Both the position numbers and the translations under genes were made by a program. A stretch of DNA of 23,938 nt from Paracoccaceae bacterium (GTDB lineage: Bacteria > Pseudomonadota > Alphaproteobacteria > Rhodobacterales > Rhodobacteraceae): assembly GCA_007119835.1 (NCBI GenBank), contig SKOX01000128.1, positions 1 to 23,938 on the forward strand. Direction: 5' to 3'. Numbering within the stretch: the stretch's first letter is position 1; each line of letters begins with the position of its first letter. Shown here in pieces: positions 14,601 to 21,499 of the stretch. The notes under the pieces were generated by a model that was given only the letters and a program-made list of their open reading frames with translations, ran no database searches and was not told the DNA's origin.

Positions 14601-14822
14601 TCAGGACCGCTGGTGCCGCTCGGTGCTGTCGAGCGCTTGCAGCAGGTTGGCGAGGTCGGCCGGCAGGGGCTCCCTCGCCACCGGCCCGTGCAGGGTCCGG
14701 AGCACCGAGCCGATCCCGCACGTGCCGCGCCCGTCGCGGAACCCTGCTGCGCCGGGCGGACCCTGGCCCGGCTCCCTGAACAGCGCCTCTCGGGCCGCCC
14801 TTCTGACTATGCTTCCACTCAT
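14601..14822 (-). CDS. Putative NepR-like anti-sigma factor
   Basis: The small protein is 73 residues. Its last half (37-66) reads GIGSVLRTLHGPVAREPLPA then DLANLLQALD. It matches the NepR pattern as I recall it: an amphipathic LRxxY/L helix, a V-x-E-P-[LV]-P linker, and a second LxxLLxxLD helix. NepR binds and silences the alphaproteobacterial general stress sigma factor EcfG until phosphorylated PhyR titrates it. The N-terminal half is low-complexity, as in many NepR proteins. I chose ATG 14820-14822; the frame is open to 14945 but the extension looks non-coding. NepR genes normally sit beside phyR and ecfG, which are not in this window, so this would be an orphan copy. It lies 129 bp upstream of pyrC. 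The family call rests on pattern recognition only. Confidence 0.55.
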   Translation of the reverse strand: MSGSIVRRAAREALFREPGQGPPGAAGFRDGRGTCGIGSVLRTLHGPVAREPLPADLANLLQALDSTERHQRS

Positions 14823-14905
14823 CGCTTCGCCTGTACCTGCCTGTCGCGCCTTGGACGGCGCTTCCCCACTTGACAGCGCCGGAATCCCCGACCCGTCGAG
14901 AGGGA

Positions 14906-14931
14906 AACCGTTCGGGCGATGCGACGGTTCC
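14906..14931 (-). promoter_or_regulatory. EcfG-type promoter-like motif upstream of the NepR-like gene
   Basis: On the minus strand GGAAC (14927-14931) is followed after 17 nt by GGTT (14906-14909). EcfG/RpoE2 promoters are described as GGAAC, 16-19 nt, then (c)GTT or TT. The site is 84 nt before the NepR-like start. GGGAAACCGT and ACGGTTCCC also form an imperfect inverted repeat here, which could explain the motif otherwise. Confidence 0.4.
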
Positions 14932-14990
14932 CGGTGCGACATCACGGAATCGCGGTGTGGTTAAGGGCCCACATCCGCCGACGCCGGGGA

Positions 14991-15014
14991 CGGCCGGCGC
15001 CGTGGCGCCGGCCG
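14991..15014. terminator. 11-bp perfect hairpin downstream of yfcG
   Basis: CGGCCGGCGCC, GT, GGCGCCGGCCG is a perfect 11-bp inverted repeat with a 2-nt centre, very stable as RNA. It starts 24 bp beyond the yfcG stop, so a role in ending yfcG transcription is plausible. No T-run follows on either strand, so it is not a classical intrinsic terminator. Confidence 0.5.
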
Positions 15015-15020
15015 GCGGGC

Positions 15021-15052
15021 CTCAGGCGCGACGGGCTCTCAGGCGCGACGGG
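15021..15052. repeat. 17-bp-period tandem duplication across the yfcG stop
   Basis: CTCAGGCGCGACGGG occurs at 15021-15035 and again at 15038-15052. The second copy contains the yfcG stop (15039-15041). The 17-bp period is not a multiple of three, so the duplicated copy lies in the 3' untranslated side. It looks like a recent slippage event. Confidence 0.7.
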
Positions 15053-15755
15053 CGTGGCGCTGGCCGAAGAGGACGCTCTGGGCCCCACGGTCGCCGGCGG
15101 CGTCGGAGCGGACCTCCTCGGCCAGGGCATGGCCCTCGGCCGTCGCGCGGCGATCGCCCACGCGCGCGAGCCACGCCTTCATGTTCGGGAAGTCGTCGAT
15201 GTCCTGCTCCTGCCCCTGCCAGCCGCGGGCCCAGGGCCAGATCGCCATGTCGGCGATGGAATAGAAGCCTGCGACGAAGTCCCGGTCCTCGAGGCGCCGG
15301 TCGAGGACACCGTAGAGGCGGCCGACCTCGTTGCGGTAACGGTCCTTGGCATAGGGCAGGTCGGCGGGCGGATCCATGTTCGGCGCGTATTTGAGGAAGT
15401 GGTGCGCCTGGCCCGCCATCGGCCCGACGCCGCCCATCTGCCACATCAGCCACTGCTCGACCTCGACGCGCTCGCGCTCGGTCTCGCCGTAGAAGAGGCC
15501 GGTCTTGCGGGCGAGGTACTGCAGGATCGCGCCCGACTCGAAGATCGAGATCGGCCTGCCGTCAGGGCCCTCGGGATCGACGATCGCGGGCATGCGGTTG
15601 TTGGGCGAGATGGCGAGGAAGTCGGGCTCGAACTGGTCGCCCTTGCCGATGTTCACGAGGTGGAGCGTGTACGGCAACGCCATCTCGTGGAGCGCGATGG
15701 AGATCTTCCGGCCGTTCGGCGTCGGCCAGTAGTAGAGATCGATCGGTGCGGGCAT
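15039..15755 (-). CDS. yfcG: Glutathione S-transferase, Nu-class YfcG-like disulfide-bond oxidoreductase
   Basis: This is a cytoplasmic GSH-dependent thiol/disulfide enzyme; E. coli YfcG reduces disulfides using bound glutathione or GSSG. The protein is 238 residues with an N-terminal thioredoxin-fold domain (about 4-88) and an all-helical C-terminal domain. The Nu-class signature PTPNGRK places T12 and N14 where the key Thr and Asn occur. ISPNNRMPAIVD (49-60) and ESGAILQYL (73-81) are the GSH-binding segments, and WQMGGVGPMAGQAHHF closely resembles YfcG. I chose ATG 15753-15755 (AGAGG 4 nt upstream, the expected N-terminus); ATG 15765-15767 would add four residues. It is transcribed divergently from metZ. 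Confidence 0.9.
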   Translation of the reverse strand: MPAPIDLYYWPTPNGRKISIALHEMALPYTLHLVNIGKGDQFEPDFLAISPNNRMPAIVDPEGPDGRPISIFESGAILQYLARKTGLFYGETERERVEVEQWLMWQMGGVGPMAGQAHHFLKYAPNMDPPADLPYAKDRYRNEVGRLYGVLDRRLEDRDFVAGFYSIADMAIWPWARGWQGQEQDIDDFPNMKAWLARVGDRRATAEGHALAEEVRSDAAGDRGAQSVLFGQRHARRA

Positions 15756-15853
15756 CGGGCCTCTCATGACGTCACTGTGTCGCCCTCCATGTGTGATGCC
15801 GCGCTCGCCGATCAACGCGTGGCTGCCGCCGGCTGCGGCTTCCTCGCAGGCCA

Positions 15854-15882
15854 GGAGCGCGGGCGGCCGCGCCTCGCGCTCC
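15854..15882. repeat. Strong hairpin in the yfcG-metZ divergent region
   Basis: GGAGCGCG-GGCG, loop GCCG, CGCC-(T)-CGCGCTCC forms a 12-bp stem with one bulged T and a tetraloop. It sits about midway in the 225-bp gap between the divergent yfcG and metZ starts, upstream of the likely metZ promoter and possibly within the yfcG leader. It could be regulatory or a transcript-processing element. It does not match a riboswitch that I recognise. Confidence 0.45.
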
Positions 15883-15907
15883 GCGGGACCTGCACGCACC
15901 CGTGACA

Positions 15908-15937
15908 TTGACCGGTGCGCGACCCGGGTTGTAAGGG
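15908..15937 (+). promoter_or_regulatory. Possible metZ promoter
   Basis: TTGACC (15908-15913) is followed after 18 nt by TAAGGG (15932-15937), 43 nt before the metZ ATG. The -35 is good and the -10 weak, as is common in GC-rich alphaproteobacteria. The same TAAGGG -10 form appears before glyQ. Confidence 0.35.
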
Positions 15938-15980
15938 GCGACGGGGATCGGAGGCGCCGGGTCGCGCGGCGGGAAAGACA

Positions 15981-17171
15981 ATGGCGCAGAAGAGACGGCC
16001 TCGCACCACGCTGGTTCACGGCGGCACCCGGCGCAGCGGCTACGGCGAGGTCTCCGAGGCGATCTTCCTCACCCAGGGCTTCGTCTACCCGGATGCCGAG
16101 GCGGCGGAGCGCCGGTTCATCGAGGCAGGGCCGGACGAATTCATCTACGCCCGCTACGGCAATCCGACGGTGCGGATGTTCGAGGAGCGGATCGCGCTGC
16201 TCGAGGAAGCGGAGGACGGCTTCGCCACCGCCTCGGGCATGGCCGCGGTCAACGCGGCCCTCTTCTGCCAGCTGAAGGCGGGCGATCACGTTGTCTCGGC
16301 CCGCGCGCTGTTCGGCAGCTGCCTCTACATCGTCGAGACGCTGCTGCCGCGCTTCGGTGTCGAGGTGACCTTCGTCGACGGCACCGATCTCGGACAATGG
16401 GCCGGGGCGGTGCGGCCCGACACCAAGCTCGTCTTCCTCGAATCGATCTCGAACCCCACGCTCGAGGTCATCGACATCGCCGGCGTCGCCGAGATCGCGC
16501 ACGCCGCGGGCGCGCAGGTCATCGTCGACAACGTCTTCGCGACACCGGTCTTCCAGCGCAGCCTCGCGCTCGGCGCCGACGTGGTGATCTACTCGGCCAC
16601 CAAGCACATCGACGGACAGGGCCGCTGCCTCGGCGGCGTCGTGCTCGGCACGCGCGACTTCGTGCGCAAGACCCTCGAGCCCTACCTCAAGCATACCGGC
16701 GCGGCGATGAGCCCCTTCACCGCCTGGGTCCTGCTCAAGGGGCTGGAGACGCTCGACCTGCGCTGCCGGGCGCAGGCGGCGGCCGCGGCGGGCATCGCCG
16801 AGGCGCTGCGCGACCACCCGGCCGTCGCGCGGATGATCTATCCCGGGCTGCCCGACCACCCGCAGCATGCGCTGGCGGGCCGGCAGATGGAGACGGGCGG
16901 CACGATGCTGGCCTTCGACGTCGCGGGCGGCAAGGAGGCGGCCTTCCGCTTCCTGAACGCGCTCGAGATCGTGCTGATCTCCAACAATCTCGGCGACGCG
17001 CGGTCGATCGTGACCCACCCGGCCACGACGACGCACCAGCGCCTAGCACCGGAGCAGCGCGCCGCGCTCGGCATCGGCGAGGGGCTCGTGCGGCTGTCGG
17101 TGGGGCTCGAGGATCCTCGGGATCTGGTCGAGGATCTCTCCCAGGCGCTTGACGCGGCGCGCCGAACCTGA
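15981..17171 (+). CDS. metZ: O-succinylhomoserine sulfhydrylase (Cys/Met metabolism PLP enzyme)
   Basis: The PLP enzyme combines O-succinylhomoserine with sulfide to give homocysteine, the direct sulfhydrylation route to methionine. It is 396 residues. It has the family's YARYGNPTVRMFEERIALLE (57-76), SGMAAV (85-90), the PLP-pyridine aspartate D183 in IVDN, and the Schiff-base lysine K208 in YSATKHIDGQGR. KHIDGQGR rather than KY..GH points to the MetZ subgroup over MetB or MetC. I chose ATG 15981 (GGAAAG upstream) because MAQKRRPRTTLVHGG is a typical start; a GTG-initiated extension from 15915 adds 22 low-complexity residues. The gap to folE2 is 170 bp. Confidence 0.93.
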   Translation: MAQKRRPRTTLVHGGTRRSGYGEVSEAIFLTQGFVYPDAEAAERRFIEAGPDEFIYARYGNPTVRMFEERIALLEEAEDGFATASGMAAVNAALFCQLKAGDHVVSARALFGSCLYIVETLLPRFGVEVTFVDGTDLGQWAGAVRPDTKLVFLESISNPTLEVIDIAGVAEIAHAAGAQVIVDNVFATPVFQRSLALGADVVIYSATKHIDGQGRCLGGVVLGTRDFVRKTLEPYLKHTGAAMSPFTAWVLLKGLETLDLRCRAQAAAAAGIAEALRDHPAVARMIYPGLPDHPQHALAGRQMETGGTMLAFDVAGGKEAAFRFLNALEIVLISNNLGDARSIVTHPATTTHQRLAPEQRAALGIGEGLVRLSVGLEDPRDLVEDLSQALDAARRT

Positions 17172-17215
17172 ACTTTCACCCGCGATTCAAGTCAAACAGG
17201 AATTGGCGATAGAAG

Positions 17216-17244
17216 TTTCGCGCAGCGATTGCATGTGCTAAGCT
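17216..17244 (+). promoter_or_regulatory. Possible folE2 promoter
   Basis: TTTCGC (17216-17221), a 17-nt spacer and TAAGCT (17239-17244) lie in the metZ-folE2 gap, in its most AT-rich part. The fit is modest. Start to ATG would be about 90 nt. No Zur-type palindrome was seen. Confidence 0.25.
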
Positions 17245-17341
17245 GTCGCAGGAGAAATGACGGGCGCCGCCTGCCCTTCCAATCCCACTTGTCCGACCCA
17301 GATAGCGTTGCGCTGCGCGAGATAACCGAGGGGACGTGCCC

Positions 17342-18457
17342 ATGAATATGCTCAGCCCGAAGATCGCCCGCGCTGCGGCGGAAGGCTCAGCTCAGGTCGA
17401 GCCGACACTGGCGGAGGCGAAGGAGGCGATGCGGGTCCTGCTCCAGTGGGCCGGCAACGACGCGGCCGGCGAAGCGGCCCGCAGCCTTTCCGCGCTCTTG
17501 CGGGGCGAGGCTGCGCCCTACCCGCAGCTCAAGCGCAGCTATCCCTCGGACTTCCGCGCAGATGCCGACTACGTGGCGACGCTGCCTGATCTGCAGAACG
17601 GGCCTGCGAGCCTGATCAAGGGCGCGAAGGCCGAGATCCAGCATGTCGGGATCTCGAACTTCCGGCTGCCGATCCGGTTTCATACCCGAGACGGCGACGA
17701 CCTGACGCTCGAGACGTCGGTGACGGGCTCGGTCTCGCTCGAGGCGAACAAGAAGGGCATCAACATGAGCCGCATCATGCGGTCCTTCTACAAGCACGCC
17801 GAGCGGGAGTTCTCGTTCGAGGTGATCGACGGCGTCCTGTCGTCCTACCTCGCGGACCTCGAGAGCTACGACGCGCGCATCCAGATGCGCGTCCGCTATC
17901 CAATGAAGGTGCGCTCGCTGCGCTCCGGGCTCGAGGGCTACCAGTACTACAACATCGCGCTCGAGATGGTGAAGACAGAGGGCGAGACCAAGCGGATCCT
18001 GCATCTCGACTACGTCTACTCCTCGACCTGCCCCTGCTCGCTCGAGCTTTCGGAGCATGCACGCAGCGTCCGCAACCAGATCGCGACGCCGCATTCGCAG
18101 CGGTCGGTGGCGCGCGTCTCGCTCGAGGTCGTCGGCGACCGGACGCTCTGGTTCGAGGACATCGTCGAGTTGTGTCGCGATGCCATCCCGACCGAGACCC
18201 AGGTCATGGTCAAGCGCGAGGACGAGCAGGCCTTCGCGGAGCTGAACGGCTCGAACGCGGTCTTCGTCGAGGACGCGGTGCGGCTGATCTGCAAGTCGCT
18301 CGAGGGCGAGCCGCGCATCGGCGACTTCCGCGTGGTGGCCAGCCACCAGGAGTCGCTGCATTCCCACGACGCGGTCTCGATCCTGACCGTCGGCGAGACC
18401 TTCAAGCAGGCAAGCTACGACCCGCGCCTTTTCGACACGCTCTACCACGTCGGCTGA
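17342..18457 (+). CDS. folE2: GTP cyclohydrolase FolE2 (type IB)
   Basis: The enzyme converts GTP to 7,8-dihydroneopterin triphosphate, the first step toward folate and in many bacteria queuosine. FolE2 is the family that does not need zinc. It is 371 residues, in line with alphaproteobacterial members, and has the tunnelling-fold core. SSTCPCSLEL (228-237) carries the catalytic Cys region (C230, C232), ATPHSQRS (248-255) supplies the conserved His, and SVSLEANKKGINMSR (130-144) is a family segment. I chose ATG 17342, with GAGGGG 8 nt upstream, over the GTG at 17336. It lies 55 bp before trkH, so the two could be cotranscribed, although trkH also has a promoter-like -35. Confidence 0.95.
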   Translation: MNMLSPKIARAAAEGSAQVEPTLAEAKEAMRVLLQWAGNDAAGEAARSLSALLRGEAAPYPQLKRSYPSDFRADADYVATLPDLQNGPASLIKGAKAEIQHVGISNFRLPIRFHTRDGDDLTLETSVTGSVSLEANKKGINMSRIMRSFYKHAEREFSFEVIDGVLSSYLADLESYDARIQMRVRYPMKVRSLRSGLEGYQYYNIALEMVKTEGETKRILHLDYVYSSTCPCSLELSEHARSVRNQIATPHSQRSVARVSLEVVGDRTLWFEDIVELCRDAIPTETQVMVKREDEQAFAELNGSNAVFVEDAVRLICKSLEGEPRIGDFRVVASHQESLHSHDAVSILTVGETFKQASYDPRLFDTLYHVG

Positions 18458-18475
18458 GGCGGCGCGGCCTGCGGC

Positions 18476-18505
18476 TTGACAGGGCGCGGGGGCGGCTCCA
18501 ACGCT
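18476..18505 (+). promoter_or_regulatory. Possible trkH promoter with consensus -35
   Basis: TTGACA (18476-18481) is a perfect -35. With an 18-nt spacer the -10 would be AACGCT (18500-18505), which is weak. A start about 7 nt later falls at or next to the trkH ATG (18513), suggesting a leaderless transcript. Confidence 0.35.
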
Positions 18506-18512
18506 CGCGGCC

Positions 18513-19961
18513 ATGATCGATCTGCGCCCCGTCGGCTTCGTCATCGGATGGCTCGTCGCCGGGCTGGGCCTCTCGATGGTTGTGCCGATGGCGGCCGACC
18601 TCGCGGCCGGCATGCGCAACGCCGAGGCCTTCGCCACCTCGGCACTGCTGACGGTGTCGGCCGGGATCATGATGGTGCTCTCGTGTGCCGGGCGGCAGCG
18701 CAAGGGCCTGAGCTTGCAGCAGAGCTTCCTGCTCGCCACCGGCATCTGGGCGATCTTCCCGTTCTTCGGCGCGCTGCCCTTGGTGTTCGGCGCGCCGCGC
18801 GTCTCCTTCACCGACGGCTTCTTCGAGGCGATGTCGGCCTTCACCACCACCGGCTCGACGGTGCTCTCGGAGCTCGAGACGATGCCGCCGGGCACGCTGC
18901 TGTGGCGGGGCATGATGCAGTGGTTCGGCGGGCTCGGGATCGTCGTCGTCGCGATGGTTTTCCTGCCGACGCTGCGGGTCGGCGGCATGCAGCTCTTCCG
19001 GTCGGAAGCCTTCGACACGCTGGGCAAGATCCTCCCCCGGGCGGGCGAGATCGCCGCGCAGCTCACGCTGATCTACGTCGGGCTCACCTTCGCCTGCATG
19101 ATGGCCTATCTCTGGTCGGGCCTCGCGATGTTCGACGCGATCGTGCATGCCATGACGACGCTGGCCACGGGCGGCATGGCGAATTACGACGCCTCCTTCG
19201 GCGCGTTCGGGCCGGCGACGGACTGGGTGGCGATCGTCTTCATGTGCCTCGCCTCCCTGCCCTTCATCCGATACGTCCAGTTCGTGGCCGGCGATCCGAA
19301 GCCGCTGTGGCGCGACCCGCAGATCCACGCCTTCTTCCTGATTCTCGCCGGCTGGATCCTGCTGCTCTCGCTCAACATGCTGCTGCGGCAGGACCTGCCC
19401 GAGGGCTACGGGCTCCGGCAGGTGATGTTCAACGTGACCTCGATCATGACCGGGACGGGCTATGCCAACGCCGACTACATGCTCTGGGGGCCGTTCGCGG
19501 TGGCGGCCTTCTTCGTCGTCGGGCTGATCGGCGGATGCTCGGCCTCGACGGCCTGCTCGGTCAAGGTCTTCCGCTACCAGGTGCTCTACGCGGCGGTGGC
19601 GGCCGAGGTCATGCGGCTGCACAGCCCGAGCCGGGTGGTGATCCCGCGATACGGCGGGCAGGCGATCACGCCGGACGTGATGAACGCGGTGATGGCGTTC
19701 TTCCTGTTCTTCTTCCTGACGCTGGGGATCGTCACCGTCGCGCTCGTTGTGCTCGGCCTGCCGCCGATCACCGCCGTCTCGGGCGCGGCGACGGCGCTGG
19801 CCAACATCGGCCCCGGCCTCGGGCCTGAGATCGGGCCCGCGGGCAACTTCGCCGGGCTGCCGGACGCCGCGAAGTGGCTCCTGTCGGTCACGATGCTGGT
19901 CGGACGGCTCGAGCTCCTCACGGTCTTCGTGATCTTTACCGCGGCCTTCTGGCGGGGCTGA
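18513..19961 (+). CDS. trkH: TrkH-family potassium uptake channel subunit
   Basis: This integral inner-membrane protein forms the K+ pathway of the Trk system and works with the cytosolic NAD-binding regulator TrkA, which is not in this window. It is 482 residues, the usual TrkH size, with four M1-P-M2 repeats. The filter segments are visible: TTTGS (111-115), TLATGG (216-221), TGTGYAN (313-319) and NIGPG (431-435), each with the conserved glycine. The GGLGIVVVAM loop (139-148) and a GLIGGCSAST segment (337-346) are typical of TrkH. ATG 18513 has no good Shine-Dalgarno. The nearest plus-strand neighbours are housekeeping genes with no obvious functional link. Confidence 0.95.
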   Translation: MIDLRPVGFVIGWLVAGLGLSMVVPMAADLAAGMRNAEAFATSALLTVSAGIMMVLSCAGRQRKGLSLQQSFLLATGIWAIFPFFGALPLVFGAPRVSFTDGFFEAMSAFTTTGSTVLSELETMPPGTLLWRGMMQWFGGLGIVVVAMVFLPTLRVGGMQLFRSEAFDTLGKILPRAGEIAAQLTLIYVGLTFACMMAYLWSGLAMFDAIVHAMTTLATGGMANYDASFGAFGPATDWVAIVFMCLASLPFIRYVQFVAGDPKPLWRDPQIHAFFLILAGWILLLSLNMLLRQDLPEGYGLRQVMFNVTSIMTGTGYANADYMLWGPFAVAAFFVVGLIGGCSASTACSVKVFRYQVLYAAVAAEVMRLHSPSRVVIPRYGGQAITPDVMNAVMAFFLFFFLTLGIVTVALVVLGLPPITAVSGAATALANIGPGLGPEIGPAGNFAGLPDAAKWLLSVTMLVGRLELLTVFVIFTAAFWRG

Positions 19962-20006
19962 AGCGATCGCGGGCGGCCGCCGCCACGCACGAAACCGGCC
20001 AACACA

Positions 20007-20039
20007 TTGGTTGACTGCGACAAATCGCAGCGGAACCAA
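20007..20039. repeat. Nested inverted repeat between trkH and glyQ
   Basis: TTGGTT (20007-20012) pairs with AACCAA (20034-20039), and inside it CTGCGA pairs with TCGCAG around a CAAA loop. The two stems are separated by a GA/CGG internal loop. It lies 46 bp after the trkH stop and could end trkH transcription, although no T-run follows. Confidence 0.45.
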
Positions 20040-20076
20040 GCGGCGGAACCACGGCGCCGCGCGCGGATGCCGGGCG

Positions 20077-20105
20077 TTGATTCCCACCGTCCGGCTGCGT
20101 AAGGG
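20077..20105 (+). promoter_or_regulatory. Likely glyQ operon promoter
   Basis: TTGATT (20077-20082), a 17-nt spacer and TAAGGG (20100-20105) precede the glyQ ATG by 30 nt. The spacing is ideal. The only nearby Shine-Dalgarno-like element, GGGAGG, is over 20 nt from the ATG, so initiation there is unusual. Confidence 0.4.
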
Positions 20106-20135
20106 AGGGCGAACCGTCGTCACGCGAGCCCGTTC

Positions 20136-21065
20136 ATGCGAGATGCCCCCCGCAGCTTCCAGGAGCTGATCCTGCGCCTTCAGGCCTACTGGGCCGCTGA
20201 GGGCTGCGCGATCCTGCAGCCCTACGACATGGAGGTGGGCGCGGGCACCTTCCATCCGGCGACGACGCTCCGGGCCCTGGGGGCGAGGCCGTGGGCGGCG
20301 GCCTACGTGCAGCCGTCGCGGCGGCCGACCGACGGGCGCTACGGCGAGAACCCCAACCGCTTCCAGCACTACTACCAGTTCCAGGTGATCGTGAAGCCGT
20401 CGCCCCCGGACTTCCAGGACATCTATCTCGGGAGCCTGGCCGCGATCGGCATCGACGCAGGCCTGCACGACATCCGCTTCGTCGAGGACGACTGGGAGAG
20501 CCCGACCCTCGGCGCCTGGGGCCTCGGCTGGGAGGTGTGGTGCGACGGCATGGAGGTCTCGCAATACACCTATTTCCAGCAGGTCGGCGGGCACGACTGC
20601 CGCCCCGTCTCGGGAGAGCTCACCTACGGGCTCGAGCGGCTGGCGATGTACGTGCTCGGCCACGACCACGGCATGGAGATGCCGTTCAACGATCCCGCTG
20701 CGCCGATCCCGCTCACCTACGGCGACGTCTTCCGCCAGACCGAGCGGGAGTATTCGCGCTGGAACTTCGACGTGGCCGACACCGAGATGCTTCTGCGGCA
20801 TTTCGAGGACGCCGAGGCCGAGTGCCGGCGCATCCTCGAGGCGCCGGCGGTCGATCCGCGGACCGGCATGGCGATCGTCATGGCGCACCCGGCCTACGAC
20901 CAGTGCATCAAGGCGAGCCACCTCTTCAACCTGCTCGACGCCCGCGGCGTGATCGCGGTCACCGCGCGGCAGGACTACATCGGCCGGGTGCGGGCGCTGG
21001 CGAAGCTGTGCGCGGACGCCTTCCTCGAGACCGAGGCGGCGGGCGCGGAGGCGGGACGGGCTTGA
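20136..21065 (+). CDS. glyQ: Glycyl-tRNA synthetase alpha subunit
   Basis: This is the catalytic alpha subunit of the bacterial heterotetrameric glycyl-tRNA synthetase, which charges tRNA-Gly. It is 309 residues. The class II core is plain: [14 protein letters not shown] (7-20), [20 protein letters not shown] (23-42), the motif-2 region [18 protein letters not shown] (58-75), and the motif-3-like [13 protein letters not shown]. The ATG at 20136 is the only standard start after an in-frame TAA at 20100, and it lacks a close Shine-Dalgarno. The stop overlaps the next gene's TTG start by 4 nt. Confidence 0.97.
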   Translation: MRDAPRSFQELILRLQAYWAAEGCAILQPYDMEVGAGTFHPATTLRALGARPWAAAYVQPSRRPTDGRYGENPNRFQHYYQFQVIVKPSPPDFQDIYLGSLAAIGIDAGLHDIRFVEDDWESPTLGAWGLGWEVWCDGMEVSQYTYFQQVGGHDCRPVSGELTYGLERLAMYVLGHDHGMEMPFNDPAAPIPLTYGDVFRQTEREYSRWNFDVADTEMLLRHFEDAEAECRRILEAPAVDPRTGMAIVMAHPAYDQCIKASHLFNLLDARGVIAVTARQDYIGRVRALAKLCADAFLETEAAGAEAGRA

Positions 21066-21499
21066 GCGGCAAGCGCGTCATCATCGCCTTCCTGGTCTTC
21101 TTCGTCGTTTTCGCGGCGGCACTGGTCTATTTCCAGTTCTTCGCCTTCTACGGGCAGACCGAGGCGCCGGAGGCGCTGCATGTGGACAGGGAGCGGATCC
21201 CGGTGGCGGAGTGGCAGGGCATCGACGCCGGAACCTCGCCCCTGAAGCTGCGGGCGTGCTTCGAGACGGAAGCCGGCGCCCTGGCGGAAGCCGAGCCGGT
21301 CGACGACGCGACGCCGCTGACGGCGCCGTTCTGGTTCCGCTGCTTCGACGCGCGCGCGCTCACGCAGGACCTGGCGGCGGGGCGGGCCGAGGCCTTCGCC
21401 GTCGCGCGCGACGAGCCGAACGGCTTCGACACCATGCTCGCGGTCTATCCCGACGGACAGGCCTATCTCTGGCGGCAGCTCAACGAACGGTTCCGGTGA
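21062..21499 (+). CDS. Membrane-anchored protein of unknown function, DUF6446-like
   Basis: The protein is 145 residues. A single N-terminal transmembrane segment (about 6-27, rich in I, F and V) with a KR before it suggests an N-in anchor with the rest in the periplasm. The soluble part has [17 protein letters not shown] (51-67) and [14 protein letters not shown] (85-98), with cysteines C66 and C94, and ends in a [21 protein letters not shown] tail. These segments match what I remember as DUF6446 of Rhodobacterales, found between glyQ and glyS; no function is known to me. It starts at TTG (21062) inside the glyQ stop (TTGA) and its TGA overlaps the glyS ATG by one base, so all three should be translated together. 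Two cysteines could form a disulfide. Confidence 0.8.
   Translation: MSGKRVIIAFLVFFVVFAAALVYFQFFAFYGQTEAPEALHVDRERIPVAEWQGIDAGTSPLKLRACFETEAGALAEAEPVDDATPLTAPFWFRCFDARALTQDLAAGRAEAFAVARDEPNGFDTMLAVYPDGQAYLWRQLNERFR

Noticed and set aside
14823..14945. N-terminal extension of the NepR-like protein to 14945
   Set aside because: It is low-complexity and would overlap the promoter-like motif. The ATG at 14822 gives a typical NepR size.
15767..15774. TGACGTCA palindrome near the yfcG start
   Set aside because: An 8-bp palindrome is expected by chance at this scale and overlaps an alternative start codon.
15768..15980. SAM-II or SAM/SAH riboswitch before metZ
   Set aside because: Considered because of the gene and the lineage. 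I could not match the conserved cores of these classes; the hairpin present is a different structure.
15039..17036. Reading yfcG as the end of a 665-residue fusion protein
   Set aside because: The upstream part is antisense to metZ and low-complexity. The YfcG N-terminus starts cleanly at 15755.
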